DNA of 64,000 bases, from positions 1 through 64,000 of the forward strand of contig NZ_FNEX01000011.1 in assembly GCF_900100435.1 (NCBI RefSeq). Direction: 5' to 3'. The notes under the pieces were generated by a model. The model searched no databases. It had not been told where the DNA came from and saw only the letters and a program-made list of their open reading frames with translations. A program made the position numbers and the translations under genes. The stretch's first letter is position 1; the number at the start of each line of letters is the position of its first letter. Source of the stretch: Pedobacter sp. ok626 (GTDB lineage Bacteria > Bacteroidota > Bacteroidia > Sphingobacteriales > Sphingobacteriaceae). This document shows, one piece after another, positions 61,101-64,000 of this stretch.

Positions 61101-64000
61101 ACCTTTCGGGTGCTAAAACTAGTGTAGTGGTAGGTAAGGTTTCCGGTGCTAATTTACCGCTGGATATTGGAGCTCAGGTTGCACTTTCCGTTGAAGGTGG
61201 TTTTAGAACAGGAAGTGGGGCAGCACTTGGTGGTTACGCAGGTCAAATTGCCATTATTAATCTTGCTACAAATCAACTAATTTATCAGAGCACATTTAGT
61301 GATCATCCAATGGGACTGAAAAGGTATAGTGTTACCGGGATTGTATCCAGGACAGATTTAATAGCTGGTAACATCGGTGTTTTTGGAGAGTTTAAAAGTA
61401 ACATTTGGAGGGCGGATAATTTTACTGCAAGTTTTGCATCTGTTCCGGAAGTTATTTCAAATTGCCCTGCCCAGCAGGCCTTTAAAGTAAATGTTAACCC
61501 AATACCGGCAGCACCGTTGGCCGTTAATCAAACTGCCTGTGTAGATTCTCCGGTTCAAACTTTAACGGCAACAGCTACTGTCCCATCCGGATCAACAGTA
61601 GTATGGTACGATGCGGCGATGGCTGGAAATATAGTAGCAACGCCAACATTAAATGCGGTTGGTACAATAACCTATTATGCCGAAACGCATTTGGGTACTT
61701 GTGTTAGTGCAACAAGAACACCAGTAGTATTAACCATTAATGCTCAACCAGTATTGACTGTACAAAATCCATCAGTTACTTGCCATCCTTCTACAATTGA
61801 CTTAACAGCTGGTGTGATTACATCAGGAAACCCATCGGGGCTTCTGTTTACTTACTTTACGGATGCAACAGCTACTATTCCACTGGTAAGCCCTGCAGCA
61901 GTAGCTGTATCTGGCACTTATTATATCAAGGGAACCAACGCTTCAGGATGTTATATCATTAAACCGGTGGTTGTTCAGTTTGTGGACCAGCCTACGGTTA
62001 CACTAATCCACCCTGATTGTGTGAATCCAACTGGAACAATTAAAATAACGGCGCCTGTTGGGGCCCAGTTTATTTATACTGTTACGCCTACAGCTGGGGG
62101 TACTGTTACGTCAACTGCTGATAATACAGCATTTACTGTTTCCGCTGGCACATATAGTGTAACAGCAAGTAATACCGTGGTACCAGGTTGTGTGAGCGCT
62201 GTGACTACTGTTGTTATTAATGCTACTCCTACAACAGCAATGCCTCTGGTATATCAGCCGAATTGCGATGAGGCAACAGGGAAAATTGAGTTTCCGGCCG
62301 ATGCTAATTATGAGTATTCGATTGACTTGGGAGGTTTTACTGATCAGAATGTGTTTCCGAATCTTGTTCCAGGTATTTACAGTTTCAGGTCTAGGAAAAA
62401 AGGAGATGTTTGTATTGCCAGTCCTGTTTCCGTACCTATCGTTGCAAACGCTGGAAGACCGGCTGCACCGGTTGGTGCAGATCAGCAGGCTTGTGCGCAA
62501 AGTCCCCTTCAAACTTTGACGGCTACTGCTGCGGCAGCTGCAGGAGATCCTGTGGGTACGGTTATTAAATGGTATGATGCATTAGCTGGTGGAAATCTAA
62601 TTACCTCTCCAACTTTGAATACTGTAGGCAGCATTACTTATTATGCAGAAGCGGTAAATGCAGGTTGTACCAGTGTGGGGAGGAAGGTTGTGAAATTAAC
62701 GATTACCGCGCTTCCGGTTGTTAATGCTATAGCCGACATTAATGTTTGCGGATCATTTAAACTACCAGCAATTGCTGGTAGTAATTTATCGGGCACGCAG
62801 GCTTACTACACGGCAACTAATGGAGGAGGTACAAAATATGCTATAGGCGACCAATTCAACACGATTGGTGAAACTACCTTATACGCCTATGATAAAGCCT
62901 TAGGAACAAGTTGCAGTGCCGAACAAACCTTTAAAATTCTGATTAGAAATACAACAGCCGGAGCAATAAGCGGCGGCCAAACGATCTGTAAAAACTCAGC
63001 TGCCTTAGCACTGACCTCAACTACAATTGGAACTGGATCAGGTAGTCTGAAATACAGGTGGGAACAGTCAACAACAAGTGTCTCAGCAGATTTTACTGTT
63101 ATTGCAGGTGCAACTTTAGCAACTTATTCCCCTAGTACATTAAACACAACAACCTGGTTCAGGAGAACCACCCTTTCTTCCTATAATGGAGTGGATTGCG
63201 AATCCGATCCAACAACCGCGGTTAAAATCTCGGTACAGGATGTTGTTACAGCAGGAACAATTGGGGCCAGTCAAACCGTTTGTAATAACAGTAGCCCAGC
63301 AACATTAACGTCAGTTACACCCGCTACTGGCTCTGGCACAATTAGCTACCGTTGGGAGAGTTCAACAACTGATGCGACTACAGGCTTTACAACTATAGTA
63401 AATCAAATATCCGCAGCTTATAGTCCAGTAGCCTTAACTACTACCACTTGGTTTAGAAGGGTAGCCCTATCAACGGATGGCGCGAATATTTGTGAATCAG
63501 TACCAACTGCAGTGATTAAGATCACTGTGCAAAATGCAGTTACAGCAGGTTTAATAAGTGGAGACCAAACCCTTTGCAACGATAGCGAGGTAACGATATC
63601 TTCTGTTACCGCAGGTACGGGATCAGGAACCATTAGCTATCGTTGGGAAAAATCAACAACTAGTGCTGCAATCGGTTTTGCTACAATTGCGGGAGCTATA
63701 CAAGCAGATTACACACCAGCGGCCCTAACTGCAACTACCTACTTCAGAAGGATCACCATTTCAGTATTGGATGGAGTGGCATGTGAATCTGCACCAACAG
63801 CAGTTACAACAATCATTGTTCAGGATCAAGTTATAGCAGGGGTAATTGGATCAAACCAAACTATTTGCTTCAATACTACCCCTGCAGCTCTCAATTCTAC
63901 CACTGCAGGTACAGGATCCGGAACCATTAGTTATCGCTGGGAACAATCCTTAGCATCAGTCCCTGCATTTACTGCAATTGCAGGTGAAACATCAGTGAGC
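55118..64000 (+). CDS. Giant secreted modular repeat protein, 3' part beyond window
   Basis: A frame open from the ATG at 55118 to the window edge (2961 residues so far), with a signal peptide MKKNLFTFLLILFTFQLYAA. Three long modules start at residues 21, 439 and 818, each opening YWV-G-GG-x-W-x-D-x-x-H-W, then SGG..IP and D-x-V-x-F-D. Each continues as 380-420 residues of beta-helix-like sequence rich in N, G, T and S. A DUF11-like domain (about 1267-1388) follows, then Ig-like domains with WYDA..TYYAE patterns, interleaved with a C..LP.ITGTNLSG..YY module. At the end there are tandem 97-98-residue Ig-like repeats. By analogy with the other giant proteins of this window a T9SS C-terminal signal is expected beyond 64000, but it cannot be seen. 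Probable surface adhesin. Confidence 0.88.
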   Translation, partial: MKKNLFTFLLILFTFQLYAADYYWVGGGGNWSDLNHWRLGSSGGSIPSIVPSAGDNVFFGPNAGFGTATADKTVTINANAFCNNMTWTTDVPNNPIFTRGPSTTILLSISGNVALSPTVTFNGVYTSLVGSTPAVLTTNGVISGTLSFTIDKPGSGLTLADNLIYATPANGYNVVVLTAGSFNSAAKTMQLYGFGSNNANIRSVNISNSTINLSWTWDYRGTNKSLIATGAFMSSAVEFHVDGGFYPVVETGGSQNAHYDISSTTFNKLTFTYTANSSLAKIANNNIVDSLFFKGSGAIRSGNNKVKYVIFEGDATIGGGANVIQYARIGGKLSLIDQAGHQFDTLITAPNKNISIAGSNTINKYFKAGGLPCDGFTEISGVSAGKLIFAAGAVVDMDNVLLSNLAAQGPNTPIAVNGIDNDGNSGFTITEPVSTGTTLYWVNGGGDWNDKTHWSTSSGGTGGACIPFVNDNVVFDANSGFSNGSIVTTSGNSYCKDMTWAAGINQNTTFNESGTYTLFVYGSIVLNPKVTMNAFMELRGDAAVTLRTNGSSLGANQYNIRKSAAGATTGLTLLDDWNNPNAAFALIRGVLDIRNRTVNLYAISSSGSLGKFLYMNKANVSVNNWSFASPPNVLDATDSYLLARNSIVTNGQTYHIVDCAVTTSGGMDMAGTTFGQLTFTNTGLTSPARIHGGNTIRRLEFKGQGMIRYGGNVIDSLITAENRNFYFYETSPGHTKINKYYKATHPSCSGLGEIRSGTSAVSTLIFAANAKVDISNVYLENIAATGGGGSLLMPIPFSGADAGGNSGWTISSSSGNARYWIGGSGDWNDASHWSLSSGGTGGACIPTVGDDVYFDAQSGFTNASKSVTVNNGNAYFHNMSWAGVLNDPVFTKSAAWSMECWGNSIVLNPVSTLNIVPLLLKGGEATVMSGQCKGDFDLRITKPGGSLTLANNYDNIQTDFYLIEGGFTASGRLLNIRSIDNGGLDNNISLDISGSTINATVAGIRYSGGITKRSLSAANSIINGNLIADGFNYNIVNSAGIGSANITISNTTIKELNLTNPSTSSAIGINGANNTIGRLEYKGSGGIYGTGNKIDTLIFFPGNIYTLTSGTNTTITGEWFGSGSPCRPTEIKSSGPTPATITKTAGIVDFDYVRLQRIVGTGAATFKAREHSTDMGGNTGWVISPYNGAAPILGLGLDLGLKNSDFPYTLNTNGFFGSPLSQYEWKKGGNIISTANELSITEPGTYSVKVMFPDGCSITDDITISLVSTDLAIIKSVDNSAPIVGSNVVFTLKATNNGPGAGTGITVTDLLPTGYTYVSNTAPVGTTYDAGTGLWTISNLASGVEAMITITAKVNATGIYVNTATISSTGDDPEPANNSSTVTIVPSPTAIITQPSCAVETGTIEVPLASGGMYSIDGGTNFQVGNIFANLATADYSIVVKIGANTSAPVTVTINEAPAAPDAPISGGNQQVCATSPIQTLTATATVPIGSTVVWYDALHGGNVVANPILNTIGTVVYYAETNNGICTSKSRTAVMLNINSAPVIAQLADQTGCTTYILPAITGTNLTGNEAYYALPNGVGLKYLAGTVLNTIGTQTLYIYDKAASNVACAGNIDVAPNASLSNNVSLHNIFSASHDFYPRAINPDFWKGTGSQSITYNASEGVIRYQNVIGELNINNDPSCTGNHVEVMVGATFKNEGPTAGTGYSGHVTIANKLTGEVLYTKPIAPDFKVGATATYSASAIVSPAELLSGNLIVIFGVETAQGGYKNWTLSNFRATYKYLSEMPCPDEKSFKLTINSQPDAPVTGGDQMACIAGATLPLTATATVPAGTTMTWYDAVVGGNVVATPTLNTVGTVTYYAEAAANGCVSANRTPVKLTLNQSPIIAAITDISSCGPLTLPSITGTNLSGNQAYYTGINKTGTKFNAGDVYSIAGETTLYAYDEILQTDNSIPKSGTLTLAADGTYNAVRLLALYPDNSRVMAAGPVAFWTGGANNLSGAKTSVVVGKVSGANLPLDIGAQVALSVEGGFRTGSGAALGGYAGQIAIINLATNQLIYQSTFSDHPMGLKRYSVTGIVSRTDLIAGNIGVFGEFKSNIWRADNFTASFASVPEVISNCPAQQAFKVNVNPIPAAPLAVNQTACVDSPVQTLTATATVPSGSTVVWYDAAMAGNIVATPTLNAVGTITYYAETHLGTCVSATRTPVVLTINAQPVLTVQNPSVTCHPSTIDLTAGVITSGNPSGLLFTYFTDATATIPLVSPAAVAVSGTYYIKGTNASGCYIIKPVVVQFVDQPTVTLIHPDCVNPTGTIKITAPVGAQFIYTVTPTAGGTVTSTADNTAFTVSAGTYSVTASNTVVPGCVSAVTTVVINATPTTAMPLVYQPNCDEATGKIEFPADANYEYSIDLGGFTDQNVFPNLVPGIYSFRSRKKGDVCIASPVSVPIVANAGRPAAPVGADQQACAQSPLQTLTATAAAAAGDPVGTVIKWYDALAGGNLITSPTLNTVGSITYYAEAVNAGCTSVGRKVVKLTITALPVVNAIADINVCGSFKLPAIAGSNLSGTQAYYTATNGGGTKYAIGDQFNTIGETTLYAYDKALGTSCSAEQTFKILIRNTTAGAISGGQTICKNSAALALTSTTIGTGSGSLKYRWEQSTTSVSADFTVIAGATLATYSPSTLNTTTWFRRTTLSSYNGVDCESDPTTAVKISVQDVVTAGTIGASQTVCNNSSPATLTSVTPATGSGTISYRWESSTTDATTGFTTIVNQISAAYSPVALTTTTWFRRVALSTDGANICESVPTAVIKITVQNAVTAGLISGDQTLCNDSEVTISSVTAGTGSGTISYRWEKSTTSAAIGFATIAGAIQADYTPAALTATTYFRRITISVLDGVACESAPTAVTTIIVQDQVIAGVIGSNQTICFNTTPAALNSTTAGTGSGTISYRWEQSLASVPAFTAIAGETSVS
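62957..64000 (+). repeat. Tandem 97-98-residue Ig-like repeats, array continues past the window
   Basis: Units start at 62957, 63251, 63545 and 63836 (periods 294, 294 and 291 bases). Each encodes A-G-x-I-x-x-x-Q-T-x-C, then G-T-G-S-G-x-I-S-Y-R-W-E, then Y-x-P-x-x-L-x-x-T-T-x-F-R-R and a final strand with C-E-S-x-P-T. High mutual similarity indicates recent duplication. The fourth unit is cut by the window edge. Confidence 0.9.

Noticed and set aside
62111..62512. Antisense gene of 133 residues inside the giant protein
   Set aside because: It mirrors the repetitive coding strand, has low-complexity Ser/Arg/Cys-rich sequence and no family resemblance; a shadow of the real gene.

Overview
The window looks like chromosomal DNA of a Bacteroidota bacterium, most likely Sphingobacteriaceae and Pedobacter-like. 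Three things point there. Several genes have a TAnnTTTG -7 promoter box just upstream. Secreted proteins carry type IX secretion (T9SS) C-terminal signals, and PorP/SprF proteins sit beside them. The gene content is typical of the group: a propeller-type sensor kinase, glycosylasparaginase with CutC, an M61 peptidase, and very large Ig-repeat proteins. Species cannot be fixed from the sequence alone. I saw no tRNA, rRNA or CRISPR.

Layout. 1-521: tail of an IS1182-like transposase, a hairpin and two small palindromes. 522-7403: a lipoprotein, an MFS exporter divergent from a LysR regulator, a GH28-like secreted beta-helix protein and a patatin-like phospholipase. 7455-11285: a hybrid histidine kinase (HisKA, HATPase, REC, Hpt) tail to tail with an NtrC-type sigma-54 activator. 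11382-14691: a small secreted protein, the orphan tail of an Rpn-type nuclease, an Rrf2 regulator and a subtilase with a large insertion. 14753-17299: a putative HTH-NTPase of STAND/NACHT type, divergent from the next block.

17603-34791 is a T9SS surface-protein island. It holds a 3113-residue type B substrate made of Ig, putative-Ig and jelly-roll-like repeats, followed by a PorP/SprF protein and a PorE-like TPR/propeller/OmpA protein. A second type B substrate (beta-helix plus SprB-like repeats) and a convergent PorP/SprF gene follow. 34884-39260: a small protein, a GAF protein, a LamG-type T9SS type A protein and a 58-residue PID-CTERM-like peptide. 39257-45652, minus strand: an HlyD-RND-TolC efflux operon with a BadF/BcrA-type sugar kinase at its end.

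45927-51045: an M61/PDZ peptidase, a lipoprotein, a small beta-barrel, glycosylasparaginase and CutC. 51199-54809: a NarL-type regulator tail to tail with a propeller sensor kinase. 55118-64000: a third giant secreted repeat protein, still open at the window edge.

The dominant theme is cell-surface export and display. The sequence shows three or four T9SS-type substrates, two PorP/SprF partners and one PorE-like periplasmic anchor, with two tail-to-tail two-component gene pairs. The least explained parts are the 848-residue NTPase, a roughly 150-residue module repeated in the 3113-residue protein, the 380-420-residue NW..HW modules of the last protein, and the short PID-CTERM-like peptide.
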